From an uncultured Erythrobacter sp. (GTDB taxonomy: Bacteria; Pseudomonadota; Alphaproteobacteria; Sphingomonadales; Sphingomonadaceae), in the NCBI GenBank assembly GCA_947503155.1, contig CANNCL010000003.1, forward strand, positions 310,001-374,000: 64,000 bases of DNA, given 5' to 3'. Positions 37,910 to 44,971 of the stretch are shown here, in pieces (within the stretch, counting starts at the first letter, position 1; each line of letters opens with the position of its first letter). The translations under genes and the position numbers were made by a program. The notes below the pieces were generated by a model. That model saw only the letters and a program-made list of their open reading frames with translations, was not told the origin of the DNA and did no database searches.

Positions 37910-38815
37910 ATGAAACTTCCTTGGAAGAAGTCTGTTTCAGACAAGATTTTTGTCAATTACCGACGAAGTGATGCGCAGGGTTTCGCTGGTCGTCTTGCGG
38001 ATTCACTGACGCAACATTTCGGCAGTAACCGGGTTTTTCGTGATGTCACCGGTATCGATTACGGACAGGATTTTGAGCAAGTCATCGTGCAGCGCATTGA
38101 TGATGCTTGCGCCATAATCGTGGTGATTGGTGACAAATGGCTGACGGCATCTGACGAGGATGGCAATACCCGCCTGTTCAATCCAGAGGACTATGTGGTT
38201 CGCGAAATTGAGGCGGCGCTTGACGGTGGCGTGATCGTCGTGCCGGTGTTGATCGGTGGAGCAACGATGCCTCGTAGAGAAGAATTGCCGCCGCAACTGG
38301 CCGATCTTGCCAATCGCAACGCCATTTCGATCAGTGATGAACGCTGGGCCTTTGATGTGGAGCGGTTGGCTAAGGTTCTTGCAATCGATGTTGAAGGCTC
38401 AGTTGCCCAAGGTAAGTTGAATTTGATGCGCGGGATTGCCCTATTTGGGCTTTCCTTGCTTAGCCTTTTCGCAACTCTAAGCTTCAGCGAGGCTGTGGTC
38501 GGATGGGGCAGGGGGGCCGAAACCCTCAGGCTAGCAGGCTTCAGTCCACTGGAATCAGCGATGCAGTTTTTCGGCATCATTCTGGCGGGGGTTATGTTCC
38601 TGATTTGCATTCCGATGATTGAGAAGTCGCAGCGCAAATATGCATTGGGAGGGGTGGTGCTGGCTACAATCGGGACGATCACTCCATTTGTTCACTACGC
38701 AATCCGCAATGTGGAACTTCCTTCGGTGAGCCTCGTGGTGAATTATGCTGCGTCAATGTCCGTAGCAATCGGAATGTTGGCACTGGTCGCACTTACAGGT
38801 TTCAGAGAAAAATAG
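37910..38815 (+). CDS. TIR-domain protein with C-terminal membrane helices (island unit 4)
   Basis: 301 residues from the ATG at 37910; the frame is open upstream through the tRNA fragment, which is not coding. The TIR domain spans residues about 12-150 (KIFVNYRRSDAQGFAGRLAD, then RVFRDVTGIDYGQDF, IVVIGDKWL). E99 in YVVREIEAAL is at the place of the NADase catalytic Glu. Four hydrophobic segments follow (about 172-300). Bacterial TIR proteins often act in antiphage NAD+ depletion; a signalling role is an alternative. No Thoeris partner gene is adjacent. Confidence 0.82.
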   Translation: MKLPWKKSVSDKIFVNYRRSDAQGFAGRLADSLTQHFGSNRVFRDVTGIDYGQDFEQVIVQRIDDACAIIVVIGDKWLTASDEDGNTRLFNPEDYVVREIEAALDGGVIVVPVLIGGATMPRREELPPQLADLANRNAISISDERWAFDVERLAKVLAIDVEGSVAQGKLNLMRGIALFGLSLLSLFATLSFSEAVVGWGRGAETLRLAGFSPLESAMQFFGIILAGVMFLICIPMIEKSQRKYALGGVVLATIGTITPFVHYAIRNVELPSVSLVVNYAASMSVAIGMLALVALTGFREK

Positions 38816-38889
38816 CGTCAAAGCTGGGCCATTCTCAGGGCACTCAGCGCGTTTAGCGTGGTTTTGAGGTTGGGGGAGTGGCTATCAGC

Positions 38890-38954
38890 ACCTTGCCTTC
38901 CGGCGTATTACCAATTCGAGGCAAGGTCGCGGCGTGTTACCGTTTTGGGGCAAG
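38890..38954 (+). repeat. direct repeat, left copy, flanking a 91-aa gene
   Basis: It contains CCTTGCC, then TATTACCAATTCGAGGCAAG GTCG and a second TGTTACC..TTT block. The same arrangement recurs at 39309-39374 in direct orientation. Each copy thus has two TATTACC-type subunits about 30 bp apart. Confidence 0.65.
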
Positions 38955-38997
38955 ATGTTTTGATTGATGCCTACTTCGAACGAGTTGCGAAGGTTGC

Positions 38998-39273
38998 TCA
39001 GGAGCTTTCATCAGAACGATTAGTTTCAACCAGCTCGACCACCTCAAAATCGTAGGACAACCAGCCGCGCTGACGTGCTGCATCGGCAGTTGCCTCCTTC
39101 TTAGTCTTCGCTTCTTTCAATGATTTAGTGTGGCCCCAGAAGACCTCGGTTCGCTGCTCATTGAGGGCCGCAACGATCCGCCAGAAATGCGTAAATTGGG
39201 CTGACGTGGGGCCGATTGTCTTCTTGTAGCCATCGGCCATCACCGCTGTGAGGTAGCGCTTCCTTTTGCTCAT
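38998..39273 (-). CDS. small basic protein of unknown function between direct repeats
   Basis: 91 residues, N-terminus MSKRKRYLTAVMADGYKK, a Trp/Phe-containing core (SAQFTHFWRIVAAL) and a Lys-rich middle (KSLKEAKTKKEATADAARQRGW). No domain is recognised; the basic composition would suit nucleic-acid binding. It sits exactly between two roughly 65-bp direct repeats. Confidence 0.5.
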   Translation of the reverse strand: MSKRKRYLTAVMADGYKKTIGPTSAQFTHFWRIVAALNEQRTEVFWGHTKSLKEAKTKKEATADAARQRGWLSYDFEVVELVETNRSDESS

Positions 39274-39308
39274 GTTGCTACGCTCCTAATCTCAAGTTCT
39301 GTGTCTTA

Positions 39309-39374
39309 TCGCCTTGCCCCAAACCATATTACCGGTTCGTGGCAAGGTCGGTGCGTATTACCAGTTTGCGCACC
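39309..39374 (+). repeat. direct repeat, right copy, flanking a 91-aa gene
   Basis: CCTTGCCCC...TATTACCGGTTCGTGGCAAGGTCG followed by GCGTATTACCAGTTTG, matching 38890-38954 with substitutions concentrated between the TATTACC and GGCAAGG blocks. It lies directly upstream of the minus-strand 91-aa gene. Confidence 0.65.
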
Positions 39375-39486
39375 GTGATCGAGCGTCAATTCTCAAACTT
39401 CCTGATCACACGTCGAACCTGCGCAGGACTCCATTTGCCGCCACGAGGGGCGGTGCGGCCATCCGCATTCAGTCGATTGGCTGAGC

Positions 39487-39786
39487 TTGATCGGTCGGCG
39501 TGGTTTCCACTTCTACGACCATGCGGTCTTCACGACCTACTCAATCAGTTTCATGTCGCTGTTGTTTATCATATGCGCGATATTGGCAGCGTTTGGGGTG
39601 CCAGAATCAGTATGGGCTTCATTGGCGATATTTTACCCACCCGTTCACATGTATCGTCAGTTACGGCATGCTTACGGCCTCTCCAGAATTGAAGCTCTTT
39701 TCCGCTCAACAGGCCTTATCGCATTCACTGTCATCAGCGGTTTGATTTTCTTTTTGATACTGCTTGCTCTGGGTGTTCTGGGGTAA
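39487..39786 (+). pseudogene. C-terminal remnant of a DUF3667-like membrane protein
   Basis: About 100 residues (TTG first codon) reading FYDHAVFTTYSISFMSLLF, PPVHMYRQLRHAYGLSR and ending LIFFLILLALGVLG. That is the C-terminal two to three helices of DUF3667-type membrane proteins. The N-terminal zinc-ribbon-like part is missing and the upstream sequence is unrelated, so it looks like a truncated gene. The family call is by recollection of the motif. Confidence 0.5.
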
Positions 39787-39787
39787 A

Positions 39788-39835
39788 GGGTGGAAAGCGG
39801 ATGTCCGCAATTGGGGTGGAACGTGGACAGTCGCT
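39788..39835 (+). repeat. abutting end fragments of the 124-bp repeat
   Basis: GGGTGGAAAGCGGA (right end of the repeat) runs straight into TGTCCGCAATTGGGG (left end), creating the palindrome GCGGATGTCCGC. The internal part is lost. Confidence 0.6.
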
Positions 39836-39877
39836 TAAGAACATCTAGGTGCTTTCTGACCTCTGGGACGGAGCTAG

Positions 39878-39991
39878 TCAGGCGAAGAGTGTCGGGCTGG
39901 CTGGGACAATCGCCGCGGCATAGAGCACTGCTGATACGGCAAGCGAGAAGACCGCAGCGAGGGTGTTGTTGGCAGTTTTGGTGTTGAACAT
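39878..39991 (-). CDS. 37-residue membrane peptide, IPASP family, copy 1
   Basis: MFNTKTANNT start, one hydrophobic helix (LAAVFSLAVSAVLYAAA), end IVPASPTLFA. It is paralogous to the peptides at 40026-40139 and 44477-44584: the same size, the same polar N-terminus with N-rich residues, and the same C-terminal (I/V)PASPxxxA. AGGA precedes the ATG by eight bases. It is downstream of copy 2 on the same strand with a 34-bp gap, so it is probably co-transcribed from the sigma-54-like promoter at 40202. It is shorter than most gene finders report. Confidence 0.75.
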   Translation of the reverse strand: MFNTKTANNTLAAVFSLAVSAVLYAAAIVPASPTLFA

Positions 39992-40025
39992 GGTGAGTTC
40001 CTATTCTTAAGCGTTAAAGCCGTGA

Positions 40026-40139
40026 TCAGGCGAGAAGGCCGGGGCTGGCGGGGATGATGGCCGTAGCGAACAGGACAGCAGAAATGCTGATCGAGATGAC
40101 TGCAGCGAAGAGGTTCTGTGTGTTTTGGAGAGCGAACAT
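40026..40139 (-). CDS. 37-residue membrane peptide, IPASP family, copy 2
   Basis: MFALQNTQNL start, hydrophobic helix (FAAVISISISAVLFATA), end IIPASPGLLA. It has the same layout and length as copy 1, with different codons, so conservation is at protein level. AGGA lies upstream of the ATG. A sigma-54-type promoter lies 63-79 bases upstream. Function unknown; a membrane-inserted regulator or signal peptide precursor is possible. Confidence 0.75.
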   Translation of the reverse strand: MFALQNTQNLFAAVISISISAVLFATAIIPASPGLLA

Positions 40140-40201
40140 TGTTGATTTCCTAAGCGTTGTTTAGAGCTTTGCGGTGGTGCCCCGCTATATGCTCAATACG
40201 A

Positions 40202-40218
40202 TGCAGAAGTTGTGCCAA
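40202..40218 (-). promoter_or_regulatory. sigma-54-type promoter of the small-peptide pair
   Basis: The minus strand reads TTGGCACA-ACTT-CTGCA: a perfect -24 GG element and -12 GC with the required 10-bp gap, one mismatch in the -12 box. A TTGCATTTTCAATGC stretch at 40230-40244 (plus strand) resembles the enhancer half-sites near the polysaccharide genes. Confidence 0.6.
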
Positions 40219-40484
40219 ACTAGAGAAGTCTTGCATTTTCAATGCTCTAAGAAATATCACGCTCCTGCGATGCGGGCGCGATTCGTTAGAGTTGGGAAAA
40301 TACGCCAAACATTAGTAGCCGCTATAAGGGCTTATTGACCCGGACGCAGTCCGGCCACTCAGAGGAGGTCTGAATTTCTCAGATAGTGTTCGCTTTTTGG
40401 GGTGGGAAGCGGACATCGGCCTAATTTTTTTGAGATTGATCTTGGTCAATGAACATACCCCGAGTTTGGGAGATAGAGAATCTC

Positions 40485-41234
40485 ATGATTGATATTGAAC
40501 AAATCTCACCCACGGCCCACCGCATGGTTGTAATTGGCGCATTTTATTCTGCCGATGCCAAGCGCATGATCGACTTTGCAAACGAAAGTATTGAGGCAGG
40601 CAATAGTAGGAACCTATTGATTGATCTCACCGCGCTGACCGACTTTTCGATTGCAGCGGTCAGCGAAGAGTTGGTCCACATCCCGACTTTGCTCAAGTGG
40701 CTCTATTCGCTTGATCGTATTGCAATCATTTCTGACGAGAAGTGGATCAGATCGGCGGCTCGGCTCGAAAGTGCCCTGCTTCCGGGCGTGGTTTACGAGG
40801 TCTACGACGAGGATGAAGCCGAAGCCGCCAGAGCCTGGGTGTCAGAAAGGATAGAGTCTCCCCATAACGGAGCGCTACGCGAATTGGACATCGGAAACCC
40901 CAAAATTGCCGCATTTGAGCTGCTGGGGCGTCTGGATCGCGAAGAGTCTGAGCGCGGGGTCGATATCGTGCGCAAGCGGCTTGCGGAAACCGATTGCTCT
41001 CTGCTGATGCTAGTGATCAAAAACTGGCACGGTTTCGATGCCGAGGTGTTATTCAGTCGCAAGGTCCTCTCGAGTAAGCTTGAGCTGATAAGTGACCTGG
41101 AACGTTATGCAATCGTCGGCGGCCCGGATTGGATCGGCAACCTTGCGGGCTCCGCTAACGCCCTACTCAAGTTCGAAATCCGCGCATTCGATCTCGGTCA
41201 ACAGGAAGAAGCGATCAAGTGGTTAGCTTCCTGA
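40485..41234 (+). CDS. tandem SpoIIAA-like (STAS-related) domain protein
   Basis: About 249 residues from the ATG at 40485, with GGGAG upstream; an ATG at 40449 in frame is an alternative. Two similar alpha/beta halves are visible: MIDIEQISPTAHRMVVIGAF...NLLIDLTALTDF...DRIAIISDEKWIR and, in the second half, FDAEVLFSRKV...LERYAIVGGPDWIGN. The IAI(I/V)..(D/P).W pattern near the end of each half fits the SpoIIAA-like/STAS superfold. The cytoplasmic role is unknown. The two small-peptide genes lie upstream on the opposite strand. Confidence 0.6.
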   Translation: MIDIEQISPTAHRMVVIGAFYSADAKRMIDFANESIEAGNSRNLLIDLTALTDFSIAAVSEELVHIPTLLKWLYSLDRIAIISDEKWIRSAARLESALLPGVVYEVYDEDEAEAARAWVSERIESPHNGALRELDIGNPKIAAFELLGRLDREESERGVDIVRKRLAETDCSLLMLVIKNWHGFDAEVLFSRKVLSSKLELISDLERYAIVGGPDWIGNLAGSANALLKFEIRAFDLGQQEEAIKWLAS

Positions 41235-41286
41235 TAGTGAAGCACAGAGGGTTACACACCAAGATTGAGACAAAGTTCTGATCGAA

Positions 41287-41410
41287 TGTCCGCAACTGGG
41301 TCGCTTGCCGACGGTCTGCTTTTATCTGAAAAAACGCGGATAACGGACAGTCCGGTTTGAGGAGGCAGCGAGCGACGGCTGAATGTCTGGTTAGGGGTGG
41401 AAAGCGGACG
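41287..41410 (+). repeat. 124-bp MITE-like repeat, copy A
   Basis: It starts TGTCCGCAACTGGGTCG and ends GGGGTGGAAAGCGGACG, giving 7-bp imperfect terminal inverted repeats. It is about 85% identical by eye to copy B and has the same 124-bp length as copies B and C. No coding capacity. Confidence 0.8.
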
Positions 41411-41669
41411 TCGTTTTGCTCACCATTGCCTTTTGAATACCATCCTTTAGCTTTGCTAACGCGATCAGAGGCGGCAAAACTTTGTCAGCAAAGCGGAATG
41501 GAGAGCGTTTCTTCCGCGTCATGACAGTGGTTGTGCTCGCAATGGTGGTTCGTGGCTTTGGCCTCCTTAGGATTGCTCGATGGGAGGCGATGCCCTTACC
41601 GTCGCCGAGGGTATTTCTGCATGGGTCGACAGGTTCGCTGAAGGCAATTTTTTTGTGGGTAATGTAATT

Positions 41670-42488
41670 ATGAGTATCGATGGAGTTAAGCGAACAATGC
41701 ATATTTTGGCTGGGTTGTTGCTGTCAGCATCCATTAGCGTTCCGGCTTTAGCAGTTTTGGCGCAGCAGGATGCCCGCTCCTATCCCAGTGATTTTCGCTA
41801 TGGGGTTATGCTTGATTATATCTACACCCAACAGCTCGAAGCGCCGTATTCGTCAGTTTGGGGCGGGACCGAAATAGAGCGAGCGGGTTACCGCCGAACT
41901 GTCTATGTCGAGACAAATGAGAAGAGTGTGTTTGCCGGTTTGGTCGAATTCGAGTGCCGTGCGCTGGGGTTTGTCACGATAAGGGAATATGATCTTGAAA
42001 TGGGCGTGCCCGCCGATTTGACCGGGGTACCTGTCAATGGCGGTGAAGCAATTGGCAGTGACCCTGAGTGGGACCGTGGTGACTGGGACGGTAGTTTTTC
42101 AACGAGATTTTCCGACCCTGAAAGCTGGTCTCAACGCGGCACCGACGCCTACGGCAACTACGCTCCCTTGCCCTATGAAGCGTTTTTGCAGGTGCGAGAC
42201 CACTATTGCGGACCCAGAGCCGACGAATGGACAGGTGGTGGTGACGCATATACTGCAGATTACTTCGGCTATGTGACCAACCTTCAGCCAAATGAAGTGC
42301 TTCAAATTTGGTCGGATTATTCCGTCAATTCCTACCAGCTCGGCGAGATACCTCACGATGCCGGGTCGGTTTACATCGATTGGTGCACTACCCAATTGGG
42401 TAAGGTGTGGTGCGAGGTCGACTATGATGGCACGCGCGGATGGGTCGATGCACCCAACAATATTGCGCCGCACGACGGCGATTTTTGA
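41670..42488 (+). CDS. secreted protein with SH3-like C-terminal domain
   Basis: About 272 residues from the ATG at 41670 (a longer frame from 41580 lacks a clear ribosome-binding site). Signal peptide MHILAGLLLSASISVPALA. The central part is rich in Tyr/Trp/Asp with no known family. The C-terminus (LQIWSDYSVNSYQLGEIPHD, KVWCEVDYDGTRGWVDAPN) has the alternating strand pattern and GWV element of bacterial SH3 domains. Cysteines may form disulfides. It is bracketed by repeat copies A and B. Confidence 0.65.
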   Translation: MSIDGVKRTMHILAGLLLSASISVPALAVLAQQDARSYPSDFRYGVMLDYIYTQQLEAPYSSVWGGTEIERAGYRRTVYVETNEKSVFAGLVEFECRALGFVTIREYDLEMGVPADLTGVPVNGGEAIGSDPEWDRGDWDGSFSTRFSDPESWSQRGTDAYGNYAPLPYEAFLQVRDHYCGPRADEWTGGGDAYTADYFGYVTNLQPNEVLQIWSDYSVNSYQLGEIPHDAGSVYIDWCTTQLGKVWCEVDYDGTRGWVDAPNNIAPHDGDF

Positions 42489-42544
42489 AAGGCCGCGACC
42501 GTGCAAATTTGGTCGCAAACTGTTTGTGGCTAGTGCGGCCTTTT
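42488..42544 (+). terminator. long-loop terminator after the SH3-like gene
   Basis: AAAGGCCGC and GCGGCCTTT are perfect 9-bp arms around a 38-nt loop that itself holds GACC/GGTC. The right arm ends in TTTT. It begins at the stop codon of the gene. Confidence 0.6.
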
Positions 42545-42666
42545 AAGTCCCAAGGCTTTCTGTTGGAATTGTAGCGGGCAAGCCGTGGCGCTTCAGGAGA
42601 CCTTCGCAAATGGGTCGAGCGATCTATTGCATCGTCTGCGCTTCAAGGCGGTAGGCTTTGGCCAGA

Positions 42667-42790
42667 CGTCGGCAAATGGGTCGTTAGCCGACAGTCCGCT
42701 TTGATCTGAAAAGCGCGGATAACGGACCGTCGGGTTTCAGGAGGCAGCGAGCGACGGCTGTATGTCTGATTATGGGGTAGAAAGCGGACA
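42667..42790 (+). repeat. 124-bp MITE-like repeat, copy B
   Basis: The same internal landmarks as copy A in the same order (GGGTCGTTAGCCGACAGTC, CGCGGATAACGGAC, GGAGGCAGCGAGCGACGGCT), ending GTAGAAAGCGGACA. A further truncated GCAAATGGGTCG piece lies just upstream at 42606. Confidence 0.8.
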
Positions 42791-42955
42791 TACATTATTA
42801 CGACCAATCGGATAAGGCTGCCAAGATTGCGCTGGGCGCGGCAATCAGTCTTTCGGTGAGCTCTATAGCTTTGCTCATACATTATCGATTAAACCGTCTC
42901 CGAAGCGCTGACCAGATGGAGAAAATGCAGAGCTGGCAGCAAAGAGGAGTTGTTG

Positions 42956-43564
42956 GTGAATATTGCCGGATTTGCCTTGGCCGTACTGCTGATCGAGCTG
43001 ACGCCCGGACCCAATATGGCGTGGCTGATTGCACTGTCACTTGGCCATGGCACGCGCGCTGGACTGGCGGCTGTTGCAGGGGTGGCGATGGGGCTCACAG
43101 TCAACGCTGTTCTCTCCTCTTTGGGCCTCAGTGCGTTGCTCACCGCCTATCCGGAACTTAGTCGGTGGATCGGATTCGCCGGCGCGGCGATGATGGTCTG
43201 GCTCGCTTGGAATGCCTGGCACGACAATGGTGAAAGCAGTACCGGACGCCTGCCCTCAAGCGAGCTTGGAAAGTATTTCGCGGTCGGCTTTGTGCTAAAC
43301 CTGCTTAATGTAAAAGCCGCGCTGTTCTTTCTCACCGTGGTCCCGCAATTCGTCAGCGCGAGCGAGTCCAGCTGGTCCGATATTCTGGTGCTCGGCATGG
43401 TAAGCGTCAGCATCGCGACATTGGTGCACATTGCCTTAGTCCTCGGCGCATCGCATGCGCGCAGCGCACTCGCCAAGCCGGGGCGCACACGCAACATCAG
43501 CAAGGCATTGTCGGTCCCGATGTTGGCGGTCGCCGGGTGGTTTTTGTGGGGCGCCCTCGTCTGA
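42956..43564 (+). CDS. LysE/RhtB-family amino-acid or metabolite exporter
   Basis: About 203 residues with six hydrophobic segments. The family signature is LIELTPGPNMAWLIALSLGHG near residue 15, and the central VLNLLNVKAALFFLTVVPQF motif is present. The GTG at 42956 is taken as the start because AGAGGAG lies six bases upstream; two TTG codons precede it. The exported substrate is unknown. Confidence 0.88.
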   Translation: MNIAGFALAVLLIELTPGPNMAWLIALSLGHGTRAGLAAVAGVAMGLTVNAVLSSLGLSALLTAYPELSRWIGFAGAAMMVWLAWNAWHDNGESSTGRLPSSELGKYFAVGFVLNLLNVKAALFFLTVVPQFVSASESSWSDILVLGMVSVSIATLVHIALVLGASHARSALAKPGRTRNISKALSVPMLAVAGWFLWGALV

Positions 43565-43632
43565 GGTCGGCCGCTTAGCGGCTTCGTGCCCGCTCGATCA
43601 ATTTGCTGGCGCAGAGTTCTGCACACTGTCTA

Positions 43633-43756
43633 TGTCCGCCATTGGGTCGAAGGCGGAATGGCCGCTTTCGCGTCTATGCTACCTCAATGAGGACAGTCCG
43701 CTTTCGGCCCGCTTGAGCCATCGCCTAGTGACTGAGATTGAGGGTGGGAGCGGACC
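43633..43756 (+). repeat. 124-bp MITE-like repeat, copy C (diverged)
   Basis: It begins TGTCCGCCATTGGGTCG and ends GGGTGGGAGCGGACC. The ends, the length and one internal block (GGACAGTCCGCTTT) match copies A and B, but most of the interior differs. Confidence 0.65.
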
Positions 43757-43757
43757 C

Positions 43758-43943
43758 TTAGCCCCCTTGCTTCCAGAGCGCTCCGACAATGCCGACTACT
43801 GCGGCAAGACCAAGTGCCCATGGAAAGATTTGAGCAGCCACAATTGGCTGCTCTGAAACCGCAAAAGCGAGCGCGGTCAGGATGAACCCTATCGGTAGGC
43901 CGATAACCGAGAATATGAGAAATCGTAGCGGTGAGAAACTCAT
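43758..43943 (-). CDS. small two-helix membrane protein
   Basis: 61 residues from the ATG at 43943 (the frame opens at 44000). Two hydrophobic helices, FLIFSVIGLPIGFILTALAF and IFPWALGLAAVVGIVGAL, end in a short WKQGG tail. No family recognised. It lies 62 bp after another membrane gene on the same strand. Confidence 0.45.
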   Translation of the reverse strand: MSFSPLRFLIFSVIGLPIGFILTALAFAVSEQPIVAAQIFPWALGLAAVVGIVGALWKQGG

Positions 43944-44005
43944 GAGAGTAACAATATCCTTTATATCGGCGGACCCTCGCATTCGGGCCAGACCGCGCAT
44001 TGTTT

Positions 44006-44446
44006 CTAGAGCGGAGAAGGTTCGCGCCCTGGTGCACTATCCTTGTTGGCCCATGCGAGAATAAGCGCCAAGAGCAATGCAAGGGCAAGCAATCCGATTT
44101 TCGGGTTAATCGTCATGAAGTTGAGAAACAGGAATGCTTGGCAGCACAGGTAAGTGCCGATCATGGCAAGGCCCCAGCTTTTGCGCCACATTTGCCCGAT
44201 AGCGCCTGCGCTGACGATTGCTCCCATGAACAATAGAAATGCAAAATATGAGAAAGGCGTGAATCCGACGAGATTTGTGCTCGCATCACCGATGAATTGC
44301 CGTGTCTCTGCAACGGCGAGCGCTGCCTCTCCGCCCAATTGCCACCAGCCGGTCAATTGACTGATCACAATCGTACCAACACCAACTCTGATGAGGCCGG
44401 TGACGAGGAAGACTCCGCAGATTGCTAACGCAAGCTTTCGTTTCAT
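44006..44446 (-). CDS. four-helix membrane protein of unknown function
   Basis: 146 residues: a basic N-terminus (MKRKLALAICGVFLVTGLI), then three more helices (FSYFAFLLFMGAIVSAGAIG, SWGLAMIGTYLCCQAFLFL, IGLLALALLLALILAW) and a short charged tail. No family recognised. It lies downstream of small-peptide copy 3 on the same strand (30-bp gap), so it may share that sigma-54-like promoter. Confidence 0.6.
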   Translation of the reverse strand: MKRKLALAICGVFLVTGLIRVGVGTIVISQLTGWWQLGGEAALAVAETRQFIGDASTNLVGFTPFSYFAFLLFMGAIVSAGAIGQMWRKSWGLAMIGTYLCCQAFLFLNFMTINPKIGLLALALLLALILAWANKDSAPGREPSPL

Positions 44447-44476
44447 ATCGTCTTCAACTCTGTGAAGCAGATAAGA

Positions 44477-44584
44477 TTAGGCGAGAAATGTCGGGCTGGC
44501 TGGGATGATGGCGTAAGCGAAGAGGCCGGCCGAGATGATGATCGAGAAGGCGGCGGCGGCGAAATTGTTGGCGGTGTTGGTCAT
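44477..44584 (-). CDS. 35-residue membrane peptide, IPASP family, copy 3
   Basis: MTNTANNFAAAAF start, helix SIIISAGLFAYAI, end IPASPTFLA. GGAG precedes the ATG by eight bases. It shares TANN with copy 1 and AIIPASP with copy 2. It is preceded by its own sigma-54-type promoter at 44640-44656 and followed by the four-helix membrane gene. Confidence 0.78.
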   Translation of the reverse strand: MTNTANNFAAAAFSIIISAGLFAYAIIPASPTFLA

Positions 44585-44639
44585 TTTTGGTCTCCGTTTT
44601 GTGTGTCTGGCGGGGTTTTCCGCTTGATGCCAATCACCC

Positions 44640-44656
44640 TGCATCAGGCGTGCCAA
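44640..44656 (-). promoter_or_regulatory. sigma-54-type promoter of small-peptide copy 3
   Basis: The minus strand reads TTGGCACG-CCTG-ATGCA: the full -24 consensus and a -12 GC at correct spacing, one -12 mismatch. The predicted start leaves a leader of about 44 nt. Confidence 0.65.
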
Positions 44657-44731
44657 ACTTGAAACACGACGGAATTCTGCGGGTTTTCGGAGCGGCGCCA
44701 TTCGGGAATCGACGCCGCATCTCAAGACTTG

Positions 44732-44743
44732 GGGAAATTTCCC
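44732..44743. promoter_or_regulatory. perfect palindrome GGGAAATTTCCC upstream of the peptide promoter
   Basis: A 12-bp perfect palindrome in TTGGGGAAATTTCCCAATGG, about 75-90 bp upstream of the sigma-54-like promoter. The distance suits an activator or operator site. Confidence 0.4.
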
Positions 44744-44971
44744 AATGGTTGGGGTTGGCGGTCAGAGAGCTTCTGCAATGGAAGCAAACTACATTTGAGC
44801 CGATGTCTGTAACTGGGTCGTTTGTGGACATTAAAGCCGGGCGGCAGAAATAGGGCGTGAACCCGCCGATTGAGTGCAATGAGCAAAGCTCGATTTTTCC
44901 AATACTAGGAGATGTCAGATTGGATGGTATGTCGCAGAAAATCTGCGTAGACCTGCCAGCAGGAGGATAGA

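Noticed and set aside
41391..41702. Minus-strand ORF of 103 residues over repeat copy A
   Set aside because: Composition is low-complexity, no ribosome-binding site, and it covers the repeat and the start of the SH3-like gene.
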